Shown piece by piece: positions 43,791 to 55,639 of a stretch of 64,000 nt of DNA (positions are counted from its first letter, which is position 1; every line of letters begins with the position of its first letter). The DNA comes from Byssothecium circinans. Taxonomy: Eukaryota; Ascomycota; Dothideomycetes; Pleosporales; Massarinaceae. Position numbers and translations under genes: made by a program. Under the pieces are notes generated by a model, which ran no database searches, had not been told where the DNA came from, and saw nothing but the letters and a program-made list of their open reading frames with translations. The DNA is taken from positions 1,164,779 to 1,228,778 of the forward strand of contig ML976989.1 of the NCBI GenBank assembly GCA_010015675.1. Reading direction: 5' to 3'.

Positions 43791-45618
43791 ATGGCCCCTC
43801 TCTATCCAGAGGGCCCTGAGCCAGTGTCTTCCGTCATTCCACCACCTGTGGACGTGGAGAAGAAGACGGACCATGGAGACGTTACCGTTGGAGATGGCTC
43901 TAGTACGCACGAGAGTGTCAAGTCTGAGGAGTTCCAGAATGGGGTCGAGCGTGTGCGGGCGATTACTGCAATCTGGGGCAAGAAGACTTTGATCACTATG
44001 TTTGTGTTGTAAGACGACTTGTATTCCCTGCTACCACACTTGCTAACGCATAACCAGGCTGTATTTGATCGCATTCATCGACATGCTGCAGAACTACATC
44101 GATACAGCCCTGAACCCCTACATCACCTCATCCTTCTCGCGCCACGGTCTGCTCACCGTCGGCACCGTCATCTCCACAGCTCTCGGAGGTTGCATTCCCC
44201 TCACTACGGCAAAGATTATCGACATTTGGGGCCGAGTCGAGGGTTTCATCTTCATGCTACTTATTGCCGTCGTCGGAATGATCATGAAGGCTGTCTGCCA
44301 GAACATGGAGACCTACATCGCCGCCCACGTCCTTTACTGGACTGGTCATATCGGGATCATATATGTGGTGGACGTCATGTGCGCCGACATGACCTCCTTG
44401 AAGAACCGCATGATCATCTATGGCATCAATGGAACGCCTAGAATTGCTGCGACCTTCGCGGGGCCCAAAATTGCCACACTATTCTACACCAACCTCAATT
44501 TCCGCTGGGCCTTTGGTGCTTTCACCATCATTCTGCTCGGCTGCAGTGTGCCGGCTATGTCGGTCATGATTTACATGTACCACAAGGCGCGCAAGGCCGG
44601 TCTCGCAAAGAAGGAGCGGTCCAATCGCAACCTTCCCCAGTCGCTGGCATACTACTTCATCCAGTTTGACATCTTCGGCATCATCCTCCTGATGTTCGCC
44701 TACTGCCTTTTCATGCTTCCCTTCACGCTAGTCACCTACGCGCCGAACGGATGGAAGACGGGTTACATCATTGCCATGATTGTGCTCGGTATTCTCCTCT
44801 TCCCTACTTTCGTTCTCTACGAGATCTACCTGGCTCCGGTCCAGTTCTTGCCATGGAAGTATCTCAAGAACGGCACCATTGTCGGCTCTTGCGTCCTCTA
44901 TGGTGTCATGTTCCTTTCAGTCTTCTCTTGGAACGCTTACTTCGGTTCATACCTGCAAGTCGTCCATCGCCAATCGATTGTCAACGCCAACTACATACTC
45001 AACGCGTTTTCGCTCACTTCGTCCGTTTTTGGCCCTCTTATCGGCATGCTCATCAGCTACACCGGAAATTTCAAGTACATCGCTTACACTGGTGTTCCTA
45101 TTACGCTTCTTGGGACGGCGCTGTTGATCCCCTTCCGAAAACCCAGCACGAACGTCGGCGTGCTAGCTTTCACCCAAATCCTTGTTGGTCTTGGTACCGA
45201 GATCTTCGTCGTCTGCGGTCAGCTCGCCGTATTTGCACCTGTCACGCATCAGCAGATTGCGGCCGTGAAAGCACTCTGGGGTCTATTTGGCGGTTTCGGT
45301 TCTTCCATCGGCTATTCCATCTCAGGTGCCATGTGGAACACCATATTACCTGATGAATTGTACAAGCGGTTGCCCGAAGAGAGCAAGGCTAACGCCACAC
45401 TCATTTTTGGCAGCATTGTTACGCAAATGAGCTACGCGGATGGATCTCCAGAACGAGAGGCGATTGTAGGCGCATATGCACATGTGCAGCGCTTGATGGT
45501 CATTGCGGGCGCTTGCTTCGTCCCGCTTTGCATTGCTTGCATTTTCTTCTGGAAAAACATCAATGTGAAGAAATTGGAGGAGGAGAAAGGCAAACAGACG
45601 AAGGGTATGGTATTCTAG
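43791..45618 (+). CDS. MFS siderophore-iron transporter
   Basis: Exons 43791-44008 and 44058-45618 are joined by a 49-bp intron (donor GTAAGA, branch GCTAACG, acceptor ACCAG), phase 2, giving 592 residues. ATG context is CCACCATGG. The first 55 residues are a polar cytosolic tail. About 12-14 membrane segments follow, beginning TLITMFVLLYLIAFIDML. Typical siderophore-transporter stretches are IDTALNPYITSSFSRHGLL, the acidic loop VVDVMCADMTSLKNR, and the late loop PDELYKRLPEESKANATLIF. This resembles MirB/Sit1-type carriers that import ferric siderophores by proton symport at the plasma membrane. Two ATCWGATAA sites upstream suggest repression in iron-replete cells. Ligand cannot be told. Intact. 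Confidence 0.92.
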
Positions 45619-46207
45619 ATGAAACAACGATGGCCGTACATGGTGGCAATCAGAGGGCAGCATAGAGGGAAGCTGCATTTTATTTGTACGATTGTCGTAT
45701 ACTCACCCCACGATGAGTTCAAAAATTTAATGCTAATCTTGTTTTCCATTCTTTCGCCGCTCTCCTCGCTGTCTCTCCTTTATTTTCTTCGACTTCTTTG
45801 TGCTCACGCGGTCATCAGCGCTTCGATCTTTCCACTGTATCAACGTTAATCACCGGATCCCTCATAGCGCGCAGATAGAGCCGAAACATACCATGCCTCC
45901 GTATCTATACCATGGAAACTGCCCTTCCATTCCTCTCGCATCTTCAACACCACCGGATACGGATTTCCAGCATGCGCCAGGACATACGAAGTGCCATTGC
46001 TGCGTTTCACCGAGCTGGCATCGGACGAGAACATCGCGCGGTTTCGAGCATAGCGTACAATCTTTGGCCATGGATAGCTGGGTTAAAAATATAATAAGGA
46101 GAAAGATTCAATGGAGAACTATTTTCATCGATCCCTGAGAAGGTTCGAATGCGATGACATCACGATTCCGCTAGTCTGACCCCCATCGTCCCCCCATCTA
46201 ACCTCAT
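45619..46207. other. Intergenic (convergent)
   Basis: Trailer of the transporter and 3' flank of the MFS relic. No supported gene. Confidence 0.45.
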
Positions 46208-47300
46208 CTAATACTCCTTTGCCAACTTACTCCTCGCCCTCAGCAAATGTCCAAACTTGAACATCACAAACGGTATCAAGCTCAAAAACGTTCCAAACAG
46301 CGCCAAAATCAACCCCGCATACTGGCTCCCGACGTTATGAAAGAAAGCGCTCGCAAACAAAGGTGTAACCGCGCCCAAAGTGTTTCGCATGAGTCCCTGT
46401 CCTGCAATCGCAGACGATGAGTTCTCCCCATAGTAGTCCGCTGTGTAACTGTACGTACTTTCGAACACGAAGAAAATGCCGAAAGCAATTGGAGCCAGAC
46501 CGATCACGGGACCGATCCAAGTCAAGTACTCGTATTGGGTGAAGGAGTAGATGAACAGGCCAATGGGGAGCCAAACAGCACCGAACATGGCGCCGTAGAG
46601 ACGGTGCTCGGGGACGATACTAATGTTGGGATCGGCTTGGAGGCGGTTGTACTTTGCCATTTGGAGGTGGTGCGCTGCCCATCCGAGCTATGTTCCTATG
46701 GCGAGGGAAATGTAGGGAAGTCCGCTTGCGCCTTCGGACCACCCGCGCTTTTCGGAGAAGGTGATGGGGATCACGGGGAGGAAGAGGAAGACTACAGCCC
46801 AGCAGAAAGCGATCCAGAGCCCAAAAGCGAAAACTACGGGCTCGGTCACTAGCATGCGTATTGCTTTGATGGACGAGGCTTTAAGCACGGATTTGATGTC
46901 GGGAGTGTAGATGTCATCTTCGGCGACGTAACGCTCGTCGCCGGTGGCTTTACAGAGCTCCTTTGCCCGCTTGTGGAGTTTCACGCCGCCGCGTGTTTCG
47001 GGGAAAATGGCGAAAATGGCGAGAAGGAGAGGAACGTTGGCAAGGCCTTGGATGCCTTCGGTCCACCGCTAGCCTAGGCTTTGGTCGATGAAACCAGCGT
47101 AGATGGTACCGAAGATAGCGACGAAGCTGAACATAGCCATAGGTCGGCCACGATGATGGGGCTCGTACATGTCGTCGAAAGTACCGCCGACTAGAATCGT
47201 ACCCACGCATCCAAAGAGACCGAGCAGTAGCCGTAGGCCAATGAGGGTGCTGATATTCTTCGCGAGCGCTAGGCCGATGAACAGCCCTGAACGAAGGGCC
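46208..47300 (-). pseudogene. MFS drug/polyamine-type transporter relic
   Basis: Leftward from about 47300, after a frameshift, membrane segments and family motifs follow: GLFIGLALAKNISTLIGLRL, GTFDDMYEPHHRGRPMAMFS, then SLG*RWTEGIQG with TAG where family members have W (LGWRW), then FPETRGGVKLHKRAKEL, a DHA1 hallmark. A second TAG (IGT*LGW, 46682-46684 region) interrupts, and the frame then runs intact to TAA at 46208 with the last four membrane segments. The N-terminal third is missing or unreadable. The first stop fits TGG-to-TAG (G-to-A). It would have been a 12-helix proton antiporter. Nonfunctional as read. Confidence 0.8.
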
Positions 47301-48235
47301 CGAGAAAGACATTATGAGTCGTTGCTATTTGGAAGTAAAGTGGACAAGAGTTACGTGGAGAGGTTACTGTGAGGTTTCGCATTTGTGGAGGAAGTGCGGA
47401 AGACAAAGCGGAGGTGGAGGGAGAAGGCGACCATTTGTTCGATCTAAACACTGATCACAACATACCCCAAAACTAATTTATATACAAAGCCGATTCCTGC
47501 CGTCGCGGTCAACCTGCCATTAGTGATAAAGTGGCTCTTCTACGTATTCAGCCCAACCTAACCGCGCCACGGTCTGCCGAACTACTTCGAACAAAACGCG
47601 TCTACCGATGGGTCTCTCGCGTCCCTTTCTCTACTCAGTATAACGCGGAACCCTGTCGTCGTAATCCGGACCCCACCTACTGATTATCATCCATTCCCTT
47701 GTTGTACCCTTTATAGAGTGTTTCCATTATCCAAACCTCTGCCACAGCATGATACCTGCAGTTTTGATGGACCCAAAAGTGTGGGTCCTACGTGTGGAGC
47801 TAGCAAAAAGGGCTGGGAGTGAGGCTCAACGAGTACCCACCTTGGTGTCGGTCCGCTCGGAAACTTAGCCCAAGCGTAAAATCCGAGAAAATGACGTCGA
47901 CGAGGAAGAAATTTGAGTCGCAAAATTTCGCTCCTGAGAAACAAGTGCCGCTTTTGAGATACATATGCAGCTGGTAGGTGTTCTGCTCGAGGCGCTACAT
48001 CTTCGATCTTACTGATGAAAGCAAGCGAATTCTCAAAAAAAAAAAAGAGGCTTTCTCCAGATATCGTTATCGTGATGGGGCCGTGGCGAAGATGAAAGTG
48101 AGGTTGCGATGGTTGCTCGGTCGTACTGTTGGTGACTGTAATGGTGATGCGTTTAATACACTGTGAGTCTTTCTTCGCCATCTATTTAAGTAAATGCCGG
48201 ATCACAGGTCCATTCTTTCGAACGAGACGAACACC
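47301..48235. other. Intergenic, no clear gene
   Basis: A 156-codon minus-strand ORF (47711-48181) crosses a poly-A/T run (48037-48048) and has no domain; it is likely chance. Confidence 0.4.
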
Positions 48236-48499
48236 TTACCTCAGCAGGGAAAAGACTCGTTCATGACCGTAACTCCGCCTTTTATTACACAATTCATTCC
48301 GTAGTAAATTTCCAAGGCTACGACTATCGTCAATTGTCAGTAAGCAGTCAAACTCCCCCGCAGAACCGTGGCTGATGAGGTCCTTGGACGAGGTGTCGTT
48401 GACGTCTGTCTTCTCGTTCAATAGCCTGGCCGCGGAAGTGAGTTTTCTGGTGTTAAGTTTGACAAATGGGTTCAAGGCAAGTGGAGCTGCGAGCTTCAT
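48236..48499 (-). CDS. Possible small protein, 87 aa
   Basis: Frame starting MKLAAPLALNPFVKLNTRKL with good context (GCAATGAA) and protein-like composition (NEKTDVNDTSSKDLISHGSA). The basic, hydroxylated N-terminus could be a mitochondrial presequence. A GTAAGG donor near the end (CTGCTGAG/GTAAGG) hints at another exon further left that I could not confirm. No family recognised. Confidence 0.3.
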   Translation of the reverse strand: MKLAAPLALNPFVKLNTRKLTSAARLLNEKTDVNDTSSKDLISHGSAGEFDCLLTIDDSRSLGNLLRNELCNKRRSYGHERVFSLLR

Positions 48500-49755
48500 T
48501 GCGAAGATTCTTTTGGTGGTAGAAGTGTTGAGGACGTGTATTGTGTTTCGGTATCATTGGCGGCAGAACATAGGACTACATTTGCATAGTTTGCTACATA
48601 TTTCATTGACAAAATAGTATTGACCAATATACACCCGCTTTAAAGATGGGAGTCGTTGTTGTCATTTGTTCGCGTTGGGCGCTGCTGACGTTGTAAGAGA
48701 CTCCAAGTGTACGAGTAGCGAAAGGGTCGCCCCGAATGGCAGCCAAATAGCCAGAATAACAATATCGCCATTGAAAACTGGGTAAATCGACAAGTGAATG
48801 ATAAGACCGTGATAGAATCGTTAATGTTGGCGGTGTTTCACACGCTTCAACACGTCCTCGAGGTCGACGAGGCCGTCTAGGTGGGATAACAGGCAGCGGG
48901 CCGCGATTTGTATGGTTCCGGCATCGCTATATTTCAGGAGGCCGTGACAAAAAAGGAGCTCCGAGTTTGAGTGGAGACGATTTGAGGGTGAAAGAAAGAT
49001 GTGACGAGGGCGGTCAAGACTCCAAGGACCTGGCTACCGACCCCGCACGTGCCCCGCACATCTTATTTGGGACTAGTCAAGCACCCGCACTTCCATTCTC
49101 GCTCATTTGCATCGCTATCCTCTCAACTTGATCGAGCTTTGGACGTAACTCATCACCATCCCATTAAATTTTTGAATCTCTTCTCGAATTATCGCCTCGC
49201 ACTTGGGAACGAGTCCAGCCCCGCGCAAGGCAAGGTATACCCGTTGATCGAAACAGCAAAGCACTTCATGGAAAGACGTTGAGGACTAAGTAGAACTAAT
49301 ATACCAAATCTGGATGCCCATCTACTCCAGATTGCCCGACACGGTTAATGGATGTGCCGACCCAGCCCCTTGTCAGTCATTTCGAAATGCACGGTAGTTG
49401 TATCAACACCATCAATCCGGACCACTCAGAGCATCCCATCCCGCAACCATGAAGGACGTTCCCCAAGTTCTCGTATATCGAAGATAAACAGTGATCGCCT
49501 GAACCAGACGTTTGATAGGCTACACTGAGGCTTCCAATGCCCAACAGAGGTCAACCGCCTGCGCAACACCCTGGAATGGAGATAGTCAGGCGTTACCTCG
49601 TCTACACGGCAGTTTCACGAGACAAGCATGCTTCAGATCATGGAAGTCTGGTATAGGAAGGCTCACTAACATGAGACTACTAAAAGCGCCCCTTTCTGAC
49701 CATTTCAAAAGTGACTCGAGCAGATTAGTACGCCCTTCGCTCTTCTCGTTTCAAC
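48500..49755. other. Intergenic, no gene seen
   Basis: About 1.2 kb before the tyrosinase gene. Scattered short ORFs have no support. Confidence 0.45.
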
Positions 49756-51250
49756 ATGGTGGTTTCTACCCGCGTATTTTTCGTTTCAGCGATTGCCGCC
49801 TTTGTTGCAGCAGGACCTGTAAAACTTCCCTTCAGTCTCAACCGGTATGGTTCATGTTACTCTGATCTCTCATTTTTAGGTACTGACGTGTGGCTTACAG
49901 TCGATCCGACGGCTTTCCTTACCCGCTAGATGACACCGACAAGCTTGAGGAAGCATCGCTCGCCAAGTTCGAAACTTATCTGGCGAAGAAAAATAGCACA
50001 AACGGCTGCACGCTCGAGAAGGCTGCCAAACGACAGGAATGGTATGCTCGATCCCCATCCTTACTTCTGCTACTGACTAGCCCATGCAGGCACGATTTGA
50101 CTGTCGCGCAACGGGAGGAGTACATCCGAGCCGTACTTTGCCTGCAATCGAAGCCACCGAAAGCGGACCAAAAGAAGTATCCCGGGGTGATGAACCGGTA
50201 CGATGACTTCGTCCTCACGCATGAGACACAGGCCTCTCATCTACACTCGACTGTATGCTGTACCACCTTCGTCATCTACACTTCAACTAACGCTTGAGGA
50301 CAGCCGCACCTCTTTCCAGCGCACCGTCTATACATTTGGGCATTCGAGAAAGCTCTGCGTGAGGAGTGTGGATACACAGGATACCAACCAGTAGGTCCTT
50401 CCACAGCATTCGCAACGTGCTCTAACAATATCACACAGTACTGGAACTGGGGCCGTACAGCCAAAGATCCGGCGAACTCACCGCTCTTCAACGGCAACAT
50501 GTCCAGTATGGGTGGCAACGGTGTCAAAGCCGACTACCCCGGCGTGATGACCATGGGCTTCAAGAAACCGTACGACAAGATTCCAGCCGATGTCGGCGGT
50601 GGCTGTGTGAAAGAAGGGCCATTCAAGAAGTGCGCCCCGGTATCCCCTCCTTGCAGATAAACTGGCTCACGTCCTATGTAGTATGACCGTCAGTCTCGGT
50701 CCGATCGGCAAGGTGCTCACTGATATCCCACCGAACCCACGTTCTGATGGCTTTGGACACAACCCTCGCTGTCTTCGCCGTGATGTAAACCGTTACGCCT
50801 CAGCCATGCTCTATGACAATTACACATACTCGCTCATTCAAACGGCGCCCGACATCAACAAATTCCAGACAAATATGCTGGGTATGCCGGACAAGAATGA
50901 CTGGGGTGTACACATGTCCGGCCATTATACAATCGGCGGTGACCCCGGAGGTGCAAGTACTCCCCTCGAGTTTGCGTATCGCCATGTATGCACCTGTCGC
51001 TAACGATGAACGGCAGGACTTCTACTCTTCTCCCGGTGACCCGGTCTTCTGGTTCCATCATGGTATGGTTGACAGGATCTGGTGGATCTGGCAAATGCAA
51101 GACCCAGACAAGCGCATGAATGTGCTGCCGGAGACTCCAGCCAAGAGCGACTTCATTGACTTGAACTGGACTGCGAAGCGCGTCAACACCTGGGATCTCG
51201 TGGACAGCATCGGAGGCAATGGTGGAGAATTCTGCTATATATACGTTTGA
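49756..51250 (+). CDS. Secreted tyrosinase, seven exons
   Basis: Exons 49756-49844, 49901-50041, 50090-50252, 50304-50390, 50439-50629, 50682-50952 and 51017-51250 give 391 residues in frame. Introns are 48-64 bp. A signal peptide opens the protein (MVVSTRVFFVSAIAAFVAAG). CuA ligands are His121, His129 and His138 (VLTHETQ, LHSTPHLFPAHR). CuB ligands are His301 and His305 (GVHMSGHYTIGG) and His328 (DPVFWFHH). CTLEKAAKRQEWHDLT and ECGYTGYQPYWNWG are typical of the fungal short-tyrosinase family, and the C-terminus GGEFCYIYV is complete. The last intron needs a GC donor (GCAAGT) to join GGDPGG to DFYSSPGDP. The enzyme oxidises phenols to quinones using two coppers, in melanin or cell-wall chemistry. 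It appears functional. Confidence 0.88.
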
Positions 51251-51253
51251 GAT

Positions 51254-51595
51254 CTAGCCAGTCAGTATAAATACTCCAAGCTGCGCATGATACAACTGCT
51301 TCGCCAGCACAGCCTGTACGTCGTCCTTGAAGTTCTGTTTCCAAATTTCCTCTCCCCTCGGTGGCTTCCATCCAGCTTCCTCCCTACAGTTCGACATCGT
51401 GCGCGAGTTACTAGGCATACTAGGCATAACCGGCGACCGAAACTCCATGGCCTCGTTCAGACACACACTCCGCACACCCTTCCCCTTGATATTCCCCTCT
51501 CTAAACAAAGTTTTAGTTCCTCCCTGAAATGCCTCAACCCCGCTCAAACTGACCATCACTACTAAAAATAATATCTTTATTCCTATAGGGAACAT
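51254..51595 (-). CDS. Small secreted protein, uncharacterised
   Basis: Minus-strand frame ending 4 bp beyond the tyrosinase stop. A start at 51595 (MFPIGIKILFLVVMVSLSGV) gives a convincing signal peptide and about 113 residues; an in-frame ATG at 51625 is also possible. The mature part has few cysteines (VCLNEAMEF, MSNCREEAGW) and ends AKQLYHAQLGVFILTG. No domain recognised. It sits at the edge of the AT-rich block and is convergent with tyrosinase. It may be a secreted effector-like protein or chance. Confidence 0.45.
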   Translation of the reverse strand: MFPIGIKILFLVVMVSLSGVEAFQGGTKTLFREGNIKGKGVRSVCLNEAMEFRSPVMPSMPSNSRTMSNCREEAGWKPPRGEEIWKQNFKDDVQAVLAKQLYHAQLGVFILTG

Positions 51596-51625
51596 TCTCC
51601 TAGCTATCATTAATAATTTCTTCAT

Positions 51626-51817
51626 AATTAGAACGCATAAGTCTGTCAGATCATTAATATCCCTATAGTTACGCCTTAGTATAAATTATACTAGTTTTAA
51701 GCCTAGAGTATAATAATAATATTATAACGTATTCCACCATCGAGCCGGCCAAACCATCGAGCCGGCCACTTTTGCTTGGCAGGAAAATCAAACTGTATTA
51801 TCTTAATAACAATTTAA
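51626..51817. repeat. AT-rich border with twin 15-bp repeat
   Basis: Composition turns AT-rich here. ACCATCGAGCCGGCC occurs twice, at 51736-51750 and 51753-51767, an isolated GC-rich pair followed by AT-rich DNA and the gap. It resembles the terminal repeats of a DNA transposon, but the other end is not visible. Confidence 0.45.
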
Positions 51818-52572
51818 NNNNNNNNNNNNNNNNNNNNNNNNNNNNNNNNNNNNNNNNNNNNNNNNNNNNNNNNNNNNNNNNNNNNNNNNNNNNNNNNNNN
51901 NNNNNNNNNNNNNNNNNNNNNNNNNNNNNNNNNNNNNNNNNNNNNNNNNNNNNNNNNNNNNNNNNNNNNNNNNNNNNNNNNNNNNNNNNNNNNNNNNNNN
52001 NNNNNNNNNNNNNNNNNNNNNNNNNNNNNNNNNNNNNNNNNNNNNNNNNNNNNNNNNNNNNNNNNNNNNNNNNNNNNNNNNNNNNNNNNNNNNNNNNNNN
52101 NNNNNNNNNNNNNNNNNNNNNNNNNNNNNNNNNNNNNNNNNNNNNNNNNNNNNNNNNNNNNNNNNNNNNNNNNNNNNNNNNNNNNNNNNNNNNNNNNNNN
52201 NNNNNNNNNNNNNNNNNNNNNNNNNNNNNNNNNNNNNNNNNNNNNNNNNNNNNNNNNNNNNNNNNNNNNNNNNNNNNNNNNNNNNNNNNNNNNNNNNNNN
52301 NNNNNNNNNNNNNNNNNNNNNNNNNNNNNNNNNNNNNNNNNNNNNNNNNNNNNNNNNNNNNNNNNNNNNNNNNNNNNNNNNNNNNNNNNNNNNNNNNNNN
52401 NNNNNNNNNNNNNNNNNNNNNNNNNNNNNNNNNNNNNNNNNNNNNNNNNNNNNNNNNNNNNNNNNNNNNNNNNNNNNNNNNNNNNNNNNNNNNNNNNNNN
52501 NNNNNNNNNNNNNNNNNNNNNNNNNNNNNNNNNNNNNNNNNNNNNNNNNNNNNNNNNNNNNNNNNNNNNNNN
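51818..52572. other. Assembly gap (755 N)
   Basis: Run of undetermined bases. The flanks on both sides are AT-rich repeat DNA, so the gap is probably an unresolved repeat. Its true length may differ. Confidence 0.99.
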
Positions 52573-52999
52573 TATGTTAGAATATAAGAGTATATTTAAT
52601 ACTTATATTAATCTACTCTTATTTCTATATATACTCCTTATTACCTAGTAGTTAAATACTATAGGTTAGTAATCTAGGCTATCCTAGACTACTACCACCT
52701 AGGCAGTTGATTATAGATTGGATGGAATCATCCTAGATTGATTGATCGATCAAGCAATTGATTAATCGACTGATCCAAAGGTCTAGCTAATATTGTGGCA
52801 TTATTAGTTCTTTATTAAATAAAGAAACAATATTAAGCTAAGACGTTTATAGAAAAGTAAGAACGCTTGCAGCCTTTCTTTATACTATCTACCGCATACA
52901 AGCTAGTAGGAATAGGCTGAAGAAAGGTATAAGTAAGTGCTCTATCTTTGATTAAACTCTAAACTATAGATGACATGCGATATAATCTACTATTAATCA

Positions 53000-55440
53000 A
53001 CTACTATTTTAACTATCTCTGCTATATCTCTATTACCTTTTAATAGGTTATAAGCCTGGTTAGTAAATACTTCTAAAATCTTTAAAAAACTACCTACTAT
53101 CTATTAGACTAAATAGTACTTAACTATTCTAGATAGTTTAGTACTATTCCAGCCTAGCGTTAGCTCCTACCTATATAGTAATAGTAATTCCTATAAAGGG
53201 TTCTAGAGGAACTATCCTTACCTTATTCCTAAGGCTTAACCTTAAAACTAGCGTCCTAATAAGTAAAAGGAAGAGATAGTAAACAAATAGCTTAATTCTA
53301 GTAATACTAATAAGCGCTAGAGTATTATCAAATTAATCTAAACTAAAGCGCGCGATCTATCTTATCTAGCTAACTAGTTAGCTAATACACTAGATGCAGG
53401 TGATTAAGCCTTAGATACTAAAACTAAGCACTATGCGCTAGTCATAACTAGCTAGACTACTTTTAATACTTAGAAATAGAAGGACTCTCCTTTCTTAATG
53501 CTTTATTTATAGACCCTAGACTATGCTTCTAACGTACACGTCTGTAATAATCTATTAGAGTTAGAGTGGGAACGTCTAGCCTATAATAAGTTTATTAGAA
53601 GTAGGGACAGCGTCTCTCTTATTCTAGCCTATAGTAAATGCTACGTCATCCTTTTAACGCTAGTGGGTCCTTAGAAATTTACTCTCCTTAACATCGCCCT
53701 AGTACTAAATTACGCGACCTTATTAGTAGCTCTATTACGCCTCTTAGGTAGTAATGTTTACTTTAACTTAGGAAGACTAGTCCTATACTAGCTAAACTAT
53801 AAGGAAAATCTAGTGTAGTGTAATGTCTTTAAGAATAATAGCTACTATATTCTTATTAGCTAAAAAGAAGAGTTTACTAAACTATTAGGGATAGTTAAGT
53901 ATAGTTTAGAATCATCTAGTACTATTAATAGTTCTAAACTATTAGGTACTATTTAGAACTATTCTAACTAATAACTATAACCTACGCTTAGCTTATACTA
54001 CTATGCTATGGCTATACATAAATATTAATAACGTCGCAACTAATAGAACTAATCTAAAGCTCCTTATAAGCTATGTTAGCTTATAGGACTTAAAGCTTAT
54101 ATACTACTTAGTTACCTAAGACTAGAGCCTCTTAAGCATCTTACTACTACTTTATTAAGGATCTATATTTTAACCTTACTACTAGTAACTAAAGACTGCC
54201 CCTAGTGCAGCACTAATAAAGCAACTAAGCAAGTATTACGTCACTCTAAATGGGAGCAGCTACTAACTAAACCATTTAAGTTGATTACTATTAATATAAT
54301 CAAGCTTAACTACCTTACATTTATTAGTGAATGTTACATTTTCTATGCCTATGACGTATTCTTAAAGTTTAACTTCGTTATCATTATTAAGAAGAAGAAC
54401 TAAGAGAGCTTGCTTGCGGCCTTTAAGGAGGTTAACTAACTTATCAAACGTTAATTCAATACCGCACCCATCTTTCTTTATCTTAACAGTAAAAAAGGCT
54501 ATAGATTTAAAGCCCTTAATAACTCACTAGTTTCCTATACTAAGTTAGAAGGGATATAGCTTTAACTCCACTCTCTAGATACACTAGCATAATTAGGCTA
54601 CGCAGAATACTTAGGATGCAATCTTATTAAATAAGCCTAGTTACTCTGTATAACGTCTAGTCTTTTACTATATCTCTTAGGAGAGTTCTACTTATACGCT
54701 ACCTATCTACTTAACCGCACACTAACTAAAACACTTTAGTAGAAAATACTATTTAAAACTATCTATAACTATTAGCCGTCACTAGCCTATCTTTACATGT
54801 ATAGTTATCGCGTATACGCTCTACGCAAGAAAATCAACCATAAAAATAAGCTTACTCCTTAAGCACTTATCAGCTATCTTATTAGCCTTGATTCCTATAA
54901 TATCTATCATGTTTAGCTACTAGGAGCTGCATCCTTTAGCTATAGAGGAAAGATTATCTATACTAGGGATATCACCTTTAATAAGCACCTATTCTACAGC
55001 TTATATAATAGGGAAATGCTTAGGGGCCTTAAGCTTAATAACGTTATCTATACTATTAAACTTAATGATCCCCTTAATCTACTAGATAGTAACGCTTCTT
55101 TAGTTATAGAGGATAAAGCTAAACTAGAGCATGATAGTAGTGCTACTAATACGCATACTATTATAATTAATTCTACTAAGGCTATGCTAGCTACTAATGC
55201 TTGCAATACTTCTCTAAATCTATATCTAACTCCTATATTAATAGCTACTCTAGGATAACTATCAGAGCAACCAACACCATCCTAACTGAGAGGACGCGAT
55301 GGATTATGCCTAATCCGTAGCAGAACAGGTCTAGCGTCAGGGTTGCTAGCCCAAATCTAGGGCGCGGATAGGGATAATCCATAGGAATAGGAGGGCTAAT
55401 CCATTCTATAGTGACACGTTCTCCTAACTAATTTTATATG
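53000..55440 (+). mobile_element. Ty1/copia retrotransposon relic (gag-protease-integrase)
   Basis: In the plus strand, read through many TAG/TAA stops, the copia order appears. Gag-like sequence precedes 53500. A protease-like segment follows at about 53515-53545 (LDYASNVHVCNN, where copia has DTxxN). A gag-pre-integrase/integrase region runs from about 54190 (KATKQVLRHSKWEQ), through YDVFLKFNFVI and GYAEYLG, to the AYLYMYSYRVYALR region near 54790. The region between integrase and reverse transcriptase reaches about 55250. Reverse transcriptase and RNase H were not seen, so the copy is truncated. No long terminal repeats could be delimited; the left part is lost in the gap. Stops at former Q and W codons fit RIP. 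Confidence 0.75.
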
Positions 55441-55639
55441 TAGCTATTGCTTAGTAGCATTAGGAGCACTAATCCCCTATCCTACAGCTTTACCTTTTGC
55501 ATTAGTAATGGTTAAGGTGAGGGTAGACTCTTATAGCAATAGAGTTCTACTAGAACGCATGGTTACTTATAGCAACATTACTATAACTAAGCGCAACCCG
55601 CCGTAGGAGAAATAGTAGCTGAACCTAATCACCACTATC

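Noticed and set aside
44751..45353. 200-codon plus-strand ORF within the siderophore transporter
   Set aside because: Another frame of the transporter exon, lacking hydrophobic periodicity.
47711..48181. 156-codon minus-strand ORF
   Set aside because: Includes a poly-Phe run from a poly-A/T tract and has no domain or homologous feel.
55016..55258. 80-codon plus-strand ORF as an independent gene
   Set aside because: It is a stop-free piece of the copia polyprotein between integrase and reverse transcriptase.
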